From: Planctomycetaceae bacterium
GTDB lineage: Bacteria > Planctomycetota > Phycisphaerae > SM23-33
Direction: 5' to 3'
Length of the DNA: 64,000 bases
Assembly (NCBI GenBank): GCA_021371965.1
Contig: JAJFVE010000111.1
Location: 1-64,000 of the forward strand
Each line of letters begins with the position of its first letter. Positions within the stretch are counted from its first letter, which is position 1. A program made the translations under genes and the position numbers. Shown piece after piece: positions 41,448 through 50,138 of this stretch. Under the pieces are notes generated by a model. That model was not told the origin of the DNA, searched no databases, and was given only the letters and a program-made list of their open reading frames with translations.

Positions 41448-43412
41448 ATGCGCCTCAAAACAACGGTTTGTCTGGCGGTCGCGGCTGTGGCTTCGTTGTC
41501 CATTTGCGGCGGAGCGGTCTTTGGTCAGGATAAACCCAAGACGCTGGTTTACGACGGCTTTGCCACCAGCGTGGGCGCCGGGTCCTATCGGAATCACATC
41601 CGCCTGGTCGCCTCGGGCGGACCGATATGCGACACGGTGGGCTTCGACGCCGAACACGGCTGGACGGGCAGCACCAGCCACCTGCTCAGCCGTTACGGGC
41701 GCGAACTCAAGCACAGCCTGCTGGAGAAAACCAGCAAGGGCTCGCTGGGGCACAACACGTATAACGGCCACCGCTGCGTCGGGCGCAAGCTGGCGGCCGG
41801 GCCGGTGTCGACTACGGGCGTGTACACGCTGTGCCTGTTGTACCAGGCGTGGGAAAACCCCACGACCAAGGCCAAGGGCAAGAACGGCCACACGACTAAT
41901 TTCCCTGAGACCTACGGCTTCATCGGTTTCGTGCCTGACGACCCGCCCCTCTCGGGCGACGCCCACGGCGGGGGCAACGACGGCAAGCGAGGCGTCAGCC
42001 TCGGCCACTACGAAGACGACCTGTGCGTCTTTGCCGGCGGCAAACATTTCGTCATTGTCGAGCAGTTCGAGGTGGGCAAGGTATACCTGCTGATGGCGGA
42101 GATGACCGTCAGCAAGGATGGACCCGAGTTCATCCGCGGGTTTTATGTTATCGACGGCGACAAGGCGCTGACGGCCGCCAAGTTCAACGAGGACAACTCC
42201 GGCAAGGGCGTGCAGATAGAGACGTGGTCGAGCCCGGACGACTTGGCCCGTTTCCAGATGTATATCAAGGATGTCGAGGGGATGTTCCCGCCGCAGGCTT
42301 CGGTTGGCGACAGCGCCAAAACTGACTTTGACACCTGGGACGAGGTTCGGCTGCTGGACGGCAAGGCCGTCGTGCCCGTGCCGCACATTCCCGCGCCCAC
42401 GGCGGTTGTGCCGCAGGAAGAGCTGCTCAAGGCCCGCCCGTCGCTGCCGGAGAAATTGCTGGCGTACTGGAACTTCGACGAGGGCACGGGCGAGACGGCC
42501 AAGGACTCGGCTGGCAAGAGCGATGGCAAGACCGTCCGTTGCACGTGGGTCAGCGACGGCGCATCCGGCAAGGCGCTGAACTTCAAGGCCAACACCGGCG
42601 TGAAATATGGCTATCACGAGGCCAGCTCCGTGTGCGTTCCGCACGAGACGGCAGTCAAGAACGACCTGCCGTGGGAGCGTCACCACAAGTTCACCTACAG
42701 CGCCTGGGTTCGCGGCGGCGAGGATTTCAAGAACGCCGCCGACATCATCACCAAGGCCAACGGCGCCAAGGCCACCGAGCGGATCTTCGCCGATATCAAG
42801 GGCATCGGCTTCATGATCACCGGCGGCAAGCTCGAGCTGGAACTGACCAACTCGATCAACTATCCCCAGCGCGACAACCGCCTGAAGGTCTGGGGCGGGC
42901 TTGAAGTCCCCGGCGACAACAAGTGGCATCACGTGGCCGTCACGTACGACGGCATGAGCAAGGCCGCGGGTATCACGTTTTACGTGGATGGAGTCAAGGA
43001 CACCAAACCGCGCGTGGCGCAAGATCAACTCGACGGCGACGTGGGCGTGACCAGCCCGCTGAACATCGGCGGGCGCGACTGCCTGGATGAGAAGAGCGGC
43101 TGGTCTATGCGCGGCGCCAGCTATGCGCTGGTGGGGGACATCGACGAGGTCGGGGTTTTCGGCTACGTCCTCAAGCCCGCAGAGGTCATTGCCATCCATT
43201 CGCTACAGACGTCCGACAAGCTCAAGTACAACCTCGCCCAGGCCAACGCGCTGATCGAACTGCACCGCGCGGGCAAAGGCTCTGCCAAGATCGGCGACGT
43301 GTCGTGGGCATTCGCGTCGGGCCTCTCGGGTGAACCTGGCAAAGTCGCCTCCGTGGGCGGCAAATTCTCCATCAAGCTCGACGACAGTGGCACGGGGGTC
43401 AAGAGCGAGTAG
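41448..43412 (+). CDS. Secreted LamG-domain protein A
   Basis: A 654-residue exported protein. ATG at 41448 has AAGGAG upstream and opens a signal peptide (TTVCLAVAAVASLSICGGAVFG). The N-terminal half (about 25-330) is a domain shared with the next gene: KTLVYDGFATSVGAGSY, then LLMAEMTVSKDGPEFIRGF. The second half contains a LamG/concanavalin-like module: LLAYWNFDEGTGETAKDSAG, FTYSAWVRGGEDF, KWHHVAVTYDG, ITFYVDGVKDTKP, DEVGVFGYVLKPAEV. The last 70 residues (HSLQTSDKLKYNL... GKFSIKLDDSGTGVKSE) are also conserved with the neighbour. It likely binds carbohydrate at the cell surface. There is no PEP-CTERM tail. Confidence 0.8.
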   Translation: MRLKTTVCLAVAAVASLSICGGAVFGQDKPKTLVYDGFATSVGAGSYRNHIRLVASGGPICDTVGFDAEHGWTGSTSHLLSRYGRELKHSLLEKTSKGSLGHNTYNGHRCVGRKLAAGPVSTTGVYTLCLLYQAWENPTTKAKGKNGHTTNFPETYGFIGFVPDDPPLSGDAHGGGNDGKRGVSLGHYEDDLCVFAGGKHFVIVEQFEVGKVYLLMAEMTVSKDGPEFIRGFYVIDGDKALTAAKFNEDNSGKGVQIETWSSPDDLARFQMYIKDVEGMFPPQASVGDSAKTDFDTWDEVRLLDGKAVVPVPHIPAPTAVVPQEELLKARPSLPEKLLAYWNFDEGTGETAKDSAGKSDGKTVRCTWVSDGASGKALNFKANTGVKYGYHEASSVCVPHETAVKNDLPWERHHKFTYSAWVRGGEDFKNAADIITKANGAKATERIFADIKGIGFMITGGKLELELTNSINYPQRDNRLKVWGGLEVPGDNKWHHVAVTYDGMSKAAGITFYVDGVKDTKPRVAQDQLDGDVGVTSPLNIGGRDCLDEKSGWSMRGASYALVGDIDEVGVFGYVLKPAEVIAIHSLQTSDKLKYNLAQANALIELHRAGKGSAKIGDVSWAFASGLSGEPGKVASVGGKFSIKLDDSGTGVKSE

Positions 43413-43420
43413 AAAAGCTG

Positions 43421-43530
43421 ATTCACCACAGAGTTCGCAAAGAACGCAGAGAAGAATAGAGACGGAGAAGGTCTGATTTAATGACTTCCTCCAATCTCTG
43501 CGACCTCTGCGATCTCTGCGGTGAATAGCT
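43421..43530. repeat. 110-bp element with CGCAGAG-type inverted ends
   Basis: Left end ATTCACCACAGAGTTCGCAA, right end on the other strand GCTATTCACCGCAGAGATCG. It begins nine bases after the stop of LamG protein A and lies between the two paralogous genes. Same family as 6876-7016 and 59023-59340. Confidence 0.8.
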
Positions 43531-43601
43531 TTTTTTTGCCCGAAATCCCGCTTCCTGGGTGAATAGAATAGTCTCGATCTATTGCACCAGGGAGCATCTC
43601 G

Positions 43602-45422
43602 ATGAGGATTCAAGGCAGGAAATATGCAGGCGGGATTGCTGTCGTCGCGGTGATTGCGGCATGGGGCGCCTGTGCGATGGCCGAGAAATCGGCCACCCTG
43701 ATGTACGACGGGTTCGTCGCCGGCGCCGGTCCGGGCGCGTACGCGGAACATTCCCGCCCCTACGGTCAGACGCCGTCGGTGGGGGTCTGGGGGTTTGATC
43801 CGGATCTGGGCTGGCGGGGCAACTCGGTCTTCTATCATTTTCGGGCAGGCAAGCTCACGCACAATCTGCTGGAGCGGTCCGCCGGCGGGAGCCTGGGGCA
43901 GTGGGCGCGTCAGGGGGTGGTCATTCTTCATCGTCCGCTGGCGCTGCCGCCGGTGGCCAAAAGCGGCGTCTACACCTTCTGCGTGTTGATCCGTCCCGCC
44001 GAGCCCAACGACCGACGTTCCATCGCGGCGATGGGCGTCGGGCCCTATCGCGTCAGGGGCAGGGATGTCGACCAGGTCAAGAGCAAGGGCCTGGCCCTGG
44101 GGCTGATGGACAGCTCGCTGTGCGTCTTTGCCGGCGGCAGGGCCTTGCCGATGGTGGAGAATTACCTTCCCGCCCACACGTACCTGCTGATGGCCGAGAT
44201 GACCGTGCGGCGGGACGGGCCTGAACTCGTGCGCGGCTTCTGGGCCCTTGAGGGGCAGAAACTCACCGAGGCGAGGTTCAATTCGCAAAGCGCCGGCAAG
44301 GGCGTGGCCGTGGAGACATGGTCGCGGGAGAGCGATCTTGAAGACCTGGAGCTATTCGTCAGCGACCCGTCGCTGAGTTCGCCGCTGGAGGCTTCGCCCA
44401 ACGACGTGGCCCGGCGCGACTTCATCACCTGGGACGAGGTGCGGCTGCTGGACGGTCCGGCGGCTGTCCCCGTGCCCGCCGATGAGTCGCTCTCCGCGCC
44501 GGTCAAGGCGCCGCCCGCTGCACCGCCTGCGCCGCCGGGGCCTCTGGCGCACGGTCTGGTGGCGTATTGGCCGCTCAACGAAGGCGACGGTCTGGTGACG
44601 CGCGACGCCGTGGGCGGGCGCGTCGGAAAGCTGCAGCAATGCTCCTGGATCGACGACGGCGTGCGCGGCTGTGGCTTGCGCCTGAAGGACCCCTCCGTGG
44701 CGGGCAGCGCGGCGGTTTCGGGCTCGGTGAGGGTGGACCCGGCTGCCCCGCTCCATGCCGACAACAGCAAAGTCGTCACGCTCAGTGCCTGGGTGCGCGG
44801 CGGAGAGAGCCTCAAAGGCCGCTGCCCCATCCTGGAATGCGAGCTGGCTGGCGGAAAGCGAATGGCGATGGTGATCGTCGACAACAGGCTCTGGATCGAA
44901 CAAGGGCAATCACGGCGGGTGGCGGACGGACTGACGGTGAGCGGCGACAACCAGTGGCACCACGTCGCTGCCGCCGTCAACCCCGCCGCCAAAGACGACG
45001 CGGTGACGTTCTTCGTCGACGGCGTGCGGGCGGGCCCAGCCGCGCCGGGCAAGAACGACTCCTCGCCCACGCCCCATTCCCCGGCGAAGAACGATGCGGA
45101 CGCTTGGCGCCTCGGCGGCGAGAGGGAAAAGCCCGCCGCCGCGGCAGACATCGACGACGTGGGCATCTTCGACCGCACCCTGCCCGCCGCGCACGTCAGC
45201 GCGATTCATTCGCTGGCGTTGACGCGTTTCCTGCGGTACGACCTCGACCAGGTCAACGGGCTGCTGGAACTGCACGGGGCAGGCCAGGGCAGCGTCAAGA
45301 TCGGCAACAAGACCTGGAAACCCGCCAAAGGCCTCAAGGGCGATCTGGGCAAAGCCATTTCCAGCGACGGCAAATTCTCGATCAGACTTTCCGACGACGG
45401 ATCCGGCGTGGCCAGCGATTAA
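43602..45422 (+). CDS. Secreted LamG-domain protein B, paralogue of protein A
   Basis: A 606-residue exported protein with the same layout as the preceding gene. ATG at 43602 follows AGGGAGC and opens the signal peptide (YAGGIAVVAVIAAWGACAMA). Shared features are SATLMYDGFVAGAGPGAYAE, the central LLMAEMTVRRDGPELVRGF, then LVAYWPLNEGDGLVTRDAVG, LSAWVRGGESLKG, QWHHVAAAVNP and VTFFVDGVRAG of the LamG module, and the same C-terminal 70 residues ending FSIRLSDDGSGVASD. A Pro/Ala linker separates the two halves. The pair looks like a tandem duplication. Confidence 0.8.
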   Translation: MRIQGRKYAGGIAVVAVIAAWGACAMAEKSATLMYDGFVAGAGPGAYAEHSRPYGQTPSVGVWGFDPDLGWRGNSVFYHFRAGKLTHNLLERSAGGSLGQWARQGVVILHRPLALPPVAKSGVYTFCVLIRPAEPNDRRSIAAMGVGPYRVRGRDVDQVKSKGLALGLMDSSLCVFAGGRALPMVENYLPAHTYLLMAEMTVRRDGPELVRGFWALEGQKLTEARFNSQSAGKGVAVETWSRESDLEDLELFVSDPSLSSPLEASPNDVARRDFITWDEVRLLDGPAAVPVPADESLSAPVKAPPAAPPAPPGPLAHGLVAYWPLNEGDGLVTRDAVGGRVGKLQQCSWIDDGVRGCGLRLKDPSVAGSAAVSGSVRVDPAAPLHADNSKVVTLSAWVRGGESLKGRCPILECELAGGKRMAMVIVDNRLWIEQGQSRRVADGLTVSGDNQWHHVAAAVNPAAKDDAVTFFVDGVRAGPAAPGKNDSSPTPHSPAKNDADAWRLGGEREKPAAAADIDDVGIFDRTLPAAHVSAIHSLALTRFLRYDLDQVNGLLELHGAGQGSVKIGNKTWKPAKGLKGDLGKAISSDGKFSIRLSDDGSGVASD

Positions 45423-45473
45423 GGTCACACAAGCTCTTCAAAAGGACTTCTTGGAAAAGTCTGGGCTTTTGGC

Positions 45474-45501
45474 TTGCAAAAATGTCGGATCGGCTTATAC
45501 T
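45474..45501 (+). promoter_or_regulatory. Candidate sigma-70-type promoter
   Basis: TTGCAA at 45474-45479 and TATACT at 45496-45501 are 16 bases apart. The site lies about 196 bases upstream of the first PEP-CTERM gene at 45697, in otherwise gene-free DNA (45423-45696). Confidence 0.5.
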
Positions 45502-45696
45502 TTCTTTCTGTTGGGCCTCATTGCCCCGTTGATTCCCCAGGAGAAGCCGGTCCTCAAGCCCGGTTGGGGAGCAGAGACGGAGGCGGGCAAATCCTGGACC
45601 AACGGTTCTACGCATCCGTTTTATGCGGTCTGTGTACAGGCATCTGTCTGGGCTGTTGAGCCCTTAATCGATGGCATCTTTGAAAGGATCAGGAAA

Positions 45697-46503
45697 ATGA
45701 GGACGGCACTTGCGACAATTCTGACGGTTGGACTTGTTCTGGCGCTTGCGGCGGTGGCCACAGCGGCGCCTGTGCCGGTTACAACCGGACTGCGAGCCCA
45801 ATACGATGCCAGCGCCATCACCGGCGTCAATGACGGCGATCGTGTCTACTCATGGGCCGATCTTGCCGGCGGCGATGACAATGCCAGCACAGGTGGATAC
45901 GGCGCGTACACTGGCATTCATTGGATCGCCAACGCCCAGAACGGCCTGGGCGCCATGCGGTGCGACGTCTACGCCGGCGACATCGGCGACTGGTTCAACA
46001 TTCCTTCCATCACCCCGACGTACATATTCTTTGTTGGCAAGGAAACCCGCGCCAGCCGCAGTTCCACGATGATGGGCCAGAGCAGCAACATCGACTACCA
46101 CAATGGAGGCAGCGCAGGCGTTTTCGCCAATTATGGCACGGTGAACGAGCACTGGGTCGGCAAGCTTGACGGGACAGGCATTAACCTGGTAACGCAGAAA
46201 TATTCCCTAAATACCCCCTTCATCCTGTCTATAGATGAGACTGCTCCGACTTGGGCGAGATATACCAACCGCATTGGCTCCGACCGCGATGGTTACGGCA
46301 GCCGCGCTTGGGGCGGCGACATCTATGAAGTCCTGCTCTATACCGGTGCTCTGACAGCCGACGAGCAGAATGCCATTGGGTACTATCTTCAGGAGAAGTG
46401 GGGCATCGCTGGCGCTTACACCAACCCGATTCCCGAGCCGGCGACGATGAGTCTGCTGGTCATCGGGGGCATCGCGGCCTTGATTCGGCGCAATCGCCGC
46501 TGA
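45697..46503 (+). CDS. PEP-CTERM surface protein with concanavalin-like fold
   Basis: A 268-residue exported protein. ATG at 45697 is preceded by AAAGGATCAGGA; a longer upstream frame is not protein-like. A signal peptide (ILTVGLVLALAAVATAA) leads into a LamG-like domain with LRAQYDASAITGVNDGDRV, VYSWADLAGGDDNAS, and the closing IYEVLLYTGALTADEQNAI. The tail IPEPATMSLLVIGGIAALIRRNRR is a PEP-CTERM signal for sorting and anchoring to the outer surface. Probably a carbohydrate-binding surface protein. Confidence 0.88.
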   Translation: MRTALATILTVGLVLALAAVATAAPVPVTTGLRAQYDASAITGVNDGDRVYSWADLAGGDDNASTGGYGAYTGIHWIANAQNGLGAMRCDVYAGDIGDWFNIPSITPTYIFFVGKETRASRSSTMMGQSSNIDYHNGGSAGVFANYGTVNEHWVGKLDGTGINLVTQKYSLNTPFILSIDETAPTWARYTNRIGSDRDGYGSRAWGGDIYEVLLYTGALTADEQNAIGYYLQEKWGIAGAYTNPIPEPATMSLLVIGGIAALIRRNRR

Positions 46504-46598
46504 GGCAGGCGGGGTTTTTTCTCGTAAATCACGTGTGCTGTCGGACGCAGCACGAGCTTAACGGACGGATCCTGTTCTTTTGACGCAAGGAGAATGGC

Positions 46599-47375
46599 AT
46601 GCGGAACAAACTGATGATGTGCGCGGTGGCGGGACTGATTCTGGTTTTGGCAGGAGTGGCTCAGGCAACGGTCACCACGGTGGCCCTGTACCACATGGGC
46701 GAAGACGGTGACGACCTCAATGTCGGCCTCATCGCCGCCACAGGGACGGATGCTGCTATGGTGAGTCGCGGCACCTCGTCGATTGAGACCGGATCGAGTG
46801 GCGCTGCCGGCAGCACGAAATATCTGCAGACTCAGCAAGGTCGCTGGTCGGCTCCCACGTATCTCACCGGTACTTCGACCAATTGGGGAATGTCCGCCTG
46901 GCTGCTGTTGCCTCCAGACCCCGCCCCCGCCCGCCCTAACTACATGGCCGTGTCGAACGGCAACTATTACCAAATGCTTTCCATTTGGGATACAAACCCC
47001 AATGGCTGGATCCATACCGGTAACTATGCACCGGTGACTGAGTGGGGTACCTGGGTACATGCGGCGATTGTCTACAACGGAAGCAACAACAGGGAGTTCT
47101 ACCTCAACGGCGTACAAGTTGGGACCGGCCAGAACGCTAATTCTACCAATCCTGTTCAAGCTGCCGGAGGCTATCAGGCCTTCTGGATTGGCACAGGTAA
47201 TGCCAATACCGGCGGCGAATGGCTCGGCGGGATTGATGAAGTCCACGTCTTCTCGTTCGAGGCAGGCGCCTTCAATATCAGCGATGTCTACCAGACGACC
47301 ATCCCCGAGCCGGCGACGATGAGCCTGCTGGCCATCGGCGGCATTGCAGCCCTGATTCGGCGCAAACGCAGCTAA
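46599..47375 (+). CDS. PEP-CTERM surface protein with LamG domain
   Basis: A 258-residue exported protein in tandem with the preceding gene (95-base gap, same strand). Signal peptide MCAVAGLILVLAGVAQA. LamG-type features: VTTVALYHMGEDGDD, MSAWLLLPPDPAPARP, TWVHAAIVYNGSNNREFYLN and GGIDEVHVFSFEAGAF. The tail IPEPATMSLLAIGGIAALIRRKRS is almost identical to that of its neighbour, so both use the same exosortase-type system. A Gly/Asn/Thr-rich mature part fits a surface-exposed carbohydrate binder. Confidence 0.9.
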   Translation: MRNKLMMCAVAGLILVLAGVAQATVTTVALYHMGEDGDDLNVGLIAATGTDAAMVSRGTSSIETGSSGAAGSTKYLQTQQGRWSAPTYLTGTSTNWGMSAWLLLPPDPAPARPNYMAVSNGNYYQMLSIWDTNPNGWIHTGNYAPVTEWGTWVHAAIVYNGSNNREFYLNGVQVGTGQNANSTNPVQAAGGYQAFWIGTGNANTGGEWLGGIDEVHVFSFEAGAFNISDVYQTTIPEPATMSLLAIGGIAALIRRKRS

Positions 47376-47400
47376 GCTTCAGTGATCTGTAGCCATCAAT

Positions 47401-47438
47401 GGGCGGGTGCCTTCACGCGAGGCGCCCGCCCTTGCTTT
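47401..47438 (+). terminator. Candidate terminator after the PEP-CTERM genes
   Basis: Stem GGGCGGGTGCC with GGCGCCCGCCC (10 of 11 pairs, loop TTCACGCGA) followed by TTGCTTT. The T-tract is interrupted by G and C, so termination may be partial. Confidence 0.6.
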
Positions 47439-47555
47439 ATACCTCAGCGTCCTCAGCGACCTCAGCGGCGACAAAATCCTCTTTACCTGCGCCGCGATTT
47501 TGTGGATAAAGCCGATTCGCAACGTGCGTTCAGGATGCATGGGCGAGACGGGTGC

Positions 47556-47627
47556 CACGCACAACTCCGTTGTGCGTGTCCCTGGCAGTCAGTCGAGGTT
47601 CAGGGAGCATGGGCGAGACGCCCATGC
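47556..47627. repeat. RGA-loop hairpins upstream of the second UROD-fold gene
   Basis: CACGCACAAC-TCC-GTTGTGCGTG at 47556-47578 (GGA loop on the other strand) and GCATGGGCG-AGA-CGCCCATGC at about 47607-47627. They belong to the family of the array at 39191-39552. The remainder of 47439-47651 has a diverged CAGCG/CAGCGACCTCAGCG tract near 47446, similar to the CGCAGAG family. Confidence 0.75.
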
Positions 47628-47651
47628 CACACGAATTTCAGGAGCAGACCG

Positions 47652-48701
47652 ATGTCCGAGTATCAAGCCTTGACTCGCGAGCAGCTTTCATCCGTCATCG
47701 AAGGGCACGCCGATACGCCGCGCGTGCCGCTCTATATCCACATGTGGGTTCACCCAGACGCCTTCGGCGATCGGGCGCAGGCCGTCCGCGACATCCTGGC
47801 CCGCTATCCCCAGGACGTTCAGCCGGTCGGGATGAACATGCCCGCCAACTGCCGCGGCGACAACGCCTACCCCAATTGGTCCTATCTGCCGTACGCCAAT
47901 CCGACGCTCGGGCGTCACGGCGGCATTGACTCTAACGTGCTGCTGGACGACTGGGGCAAGATCGACGAGATCGTCGCCAACTTCCCCCGCGCCGACTTCG
48001 CCGGTCTGTGGGACTACAAACCCGAGGCCCCCGATCAGCGTTACCGCCTGGGCATGTGGTGGTTCTGCCTGTTCGAGCGGCACTGGTCGCTGCGGGGCAT
48101 GTCCAACGCCCTGATGGACTACTACACCAACCCCAAGGAAGTACACCAGCTCTTCGACGCCCTGACGACGCTCTACTGCGGGCTCATCGAGCGGGCCGGC
48201 GTCGAGCAGCACTGCGACGGCGTCTTCACCAGCGACGACCTGGGAACGCAGACCGGCGAGTTCTTCTCCCCGGCGATCTTCGACGAGTTCTACGCCCCGT
48301 ACTACAAGCGGATGTTCGACGCCGCCCACAAACACAACATGCACTTCTGGCTGCACGTGTGCGGCAGCATTCTCAAGTTCATCCCCAAGTGGATCGACGT
48401 CGGCCTCGACGTGCTGCACCCGATCCAGAAGTACACCATGGACGAGCGCGACGTCGCGCGGAAGTTCGGCGGCAAGATCACCTTCTTCGCCGGCATGGAC
48501 GTGCAGCAGACCATCCCCTGGGGCACGCCCGACGACGTGCGCCGCGAAGTGCGGTTCATGATGGACACGTACTGGCAGCCGGGCCAGGGACGCTGCATGA
48601 TCACGGCCGGAAACGGCATCAACGGCGACTGCCCGCTGTCCAGCCTCGAGGCGTTCTTCGACGAGTCGTACAAGTACGGCATCGAGGTCGCCAAGCGATA
48701 A
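47652..48701 (+). CDS. UROD-fold protein (second copy)
   Basis: A 349-residue protein of the URO-D superfamily. ATG at 47652 follows AGGAGCAG. Family features: TPRVPLYIHMWVHPDAFG near the start, a long central helix set with SNALMDYYTNPKEVHQLFDAL, and the core DGVFTSDDLGTQTGEFFSPAIF followed by HNMHFWLHVCGSILKFIPKWIDVGLDVLHPIQ. This last segment, H-x-C-G-s with a conserved P-I/L-Q, is the usual metal-binding or active-site segment of methyltransferase-type members. It lacks the HemE signature. It is followed by the tRNA gene on the other strand. Confidence 0.85.
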   Translation: MSEYQALTREQLSSVIEGHADTPRVPLYIHMWVHPDAFGDRAQAVRDILARYPQDVQPVGMNMPANCRGDNAYPNWSYLPYANPTLGRHGGIDSNVLLDDWGKIDEIVANFPRADFAGLWDYKPEAPDQRYRLGMWWFCLFERHWSLRGMSNALMDYYTNPKEVHQLFDALTTLYCGLIERAGVEQHCDGVFTSDDLGTQTGEFFSPAIFDEFYAPYYKRMFDAAHKHNMHFWLHVCGSILKFIPKWIDVGLDVLHPIQKYTMDERDVARKFGGKITFFAGMDVQQTIPWGTPDDVRREVRFMMDTYWQPGQGRCMITAGNGINGDCPLSSLEAFFDESYKYGIEVAKR

Positions 48702-48776
48702 ACAGGCCTCAGTGCCAGGACGCGGTGGCCGCCGTACCGCCACCAGGTCCCCGCCCCTTCGGCGGGCGACGGCGGA

Positions 48777-48849
<73 letters not shown>

Positions 48850-49192
48850 GATTTTGGTGGAGGATGTTGGCGACTGTTTCACCCATCGGCATATTCGGGC
48901 ATTTCGGCGCATTCTACCCGCCTGCGGTCTTTGTGGCAACGTGGTGGTTTATGACGCTTGCGATGGAAAAGACTGACCGAGGGGCGGCTATGGAAAAAAA
49001 CTTGTTTTAGGTGGAATACCTCAATACTCCGCCAAGACAAATCCGAATGCTTTATGGCGTGCTTCATACGCATGGAGGCTTCGCCGGGACTCTGCAGCCG
49101 GAGCAGATGACCTTTCCGACGCGCAGTTGACCCCGTGGCCACGCATGGATGTCCCACCGGTCAGCGCCCTATTTTTATGGCGAGGGCCAGTT
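48850..49192. other. Intergenic region around the tRNA promoter
   Basis: No gene seen. The tRNA promoter should lie at its left end on the minus strand. Short open frames here continue in frame with the downstream sigma region-4 gene but are not protein-like. Confidence 0.4.
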
Positions 49193-49606
49193 ATGTATCT
49201 GCACGAAGCAATCTCGATTCCACGATGCCCGCCCCGGACATTCGCGCTTCCTTTCAGCACCAACGCTGTGCCGCTGCGATGCCTCTGGGCTGTCCCCTCC
49301 CAATGTTGCCGCTGCCGATGGGCCTGGGCTGGCGGAGCGGTCCCAGCCGGCCCAGCGAGTCACCCCGCCCAGGCGCTCCGGCAGGCTCTGGCGGGGCTCT
49401 GCCCGCAGAGTCGGCGAATGCTCCTGCTCCACCTGGCGGACGGCCTCGACGTCGCCGAAGCCGCGGCGGCGCTCGACATGCCCGTGGGCCTTGTGGCATT
49501 TCGCACCAAGGTGCTTCTGGAGATCCTTGCCAGAGTGCCCAAAGACTCCAGCAACTACGAAGGAAGGGAGGTCCGCCATGGTGGCTCAAGCTTTCGACTT
49601 GCATGA
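49193..49606 (+). CDS. Protein with sigma-factor region 4 only
   Basis: A protein of about 137 residues from a tentative ATG at 49193. Only the C-terminal half is convincing: LAGLCPQSRRMLLLHLADGLDVAEAAAALDMPVGLVAFRTKVLLEILA is a sigma-70 region-4-type helix-turn-helix. No region 2 is present in any frame upstream, so this is either a decayed ECF factor or a small stand-alone region-4 protein. Its end overlaps the start of the receiver gene (49578) by 29 bases. The first 60 residues are Cys/Arg/Pro-rich and do not look like a real domain. Confidence 0.45.
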   Translation: MYLHEAISIPRCPPRTFALPFSTNAVPLRCLWAVPSQCCRCRWAWAGGAVPAGPASHPAQALRQALAGLCPQSRRMLLLHLADGLDVAEAAAALDMPVGLVAFRTKVLLEILARVPKDSSNYEGREVRHGGSSFRLA

Positions 49607-49982
49607 CGCGCGGGTCCTGGTTGTCGATGACTGGCCCGAGGTGGTCTCGCTGATATCGGAGATCCTCGCCCAGGCCGGCGCGCAGGTCGAGACCGTCACC
49701 GACGGGAGCGAGGCAATCCACCGCCTGGCGCAAAGCCGCTACGACCTGCTCATCCTGGACCTGGGCATGCCGCAGCCCGACGGGTGGGAGATTCTCGATT
49801 TCATGCGCGAAGCCGTCCCCGAGGCGCTCGAACACACCATCGTGCTGACCGGCCGGCGCTACGACAAGGAAGTCCGCGGGCGGCTGGCCCGGCGGGATAT
49901 CGAGGTGCTGTATAAACCGTTTTCACTGGAAATGCTGCTGGAATTGTCGGTGCGGGCGCTGGGACGCCGCCCGGCGGCATGA
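49578..49982 (+). CDS. Single-domain response regulator (receiver)
   Basis: A 134-residue CheY-like receiver with no output domain. Acidic pair Asp17-Asp18 (VLVVDDWPE), phosphoacceptor Asp61 (LLILDLGMPQPDGW) and the Lys in LYKPFS are all present; the Thr is in IVLTG. GGAAGGGAGG gives a strong ribosome binding site. It overlaps the sigma region-4 gene and precedes a soluble histidine kinase after 156 bases of repeat sequence. The kinase/receiver order suggests a two-component pair without DNA-binding output. Confidence 0.9.
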   Translation: MVAQAFDLHDARVLVVDDWPEVVSLISEILAQAGAQVETVTDGSEAIHRLAQSRYDLLILDLGMPQPDGWEILDFMREAVPEALEHTIVLTGRRYDKEVRGRLARRDIEVLYKPFSLEMLLELSVRALGRRPAA

Positions 49983-49989
49983 GGAAAGA

Positions 49990-50125
49990 CAGTAACCAGT
50001 AACCAGTAACCAGTAATCAGTAACCAGTAATATCAGTAATCAGTAATCAGTAACCAGTAACCAAGCCACGAATCACGGAGCCCGGTACCGATTACTGATT
50101 ACCGATTACCGATTACTGCTGTTAA
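49990..50125. repeat. AGTAACCAGTAATCAGTA tandem and inverted repeats
   Basis: The left part is a run of CAGTAACCAGTAATCAGTAA-type units, the right part (50084-50120) is the inverted form ATTACTGATTACCGATTACC. The unit is AT-rich against a GC-rich background. It separates receiver and kinase genes. The same family occurs at 50956-51128 and at 39553-39587. Confidence 0.85.
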
Positions 50126-50138
50126 CAAGGTGTGAGCG

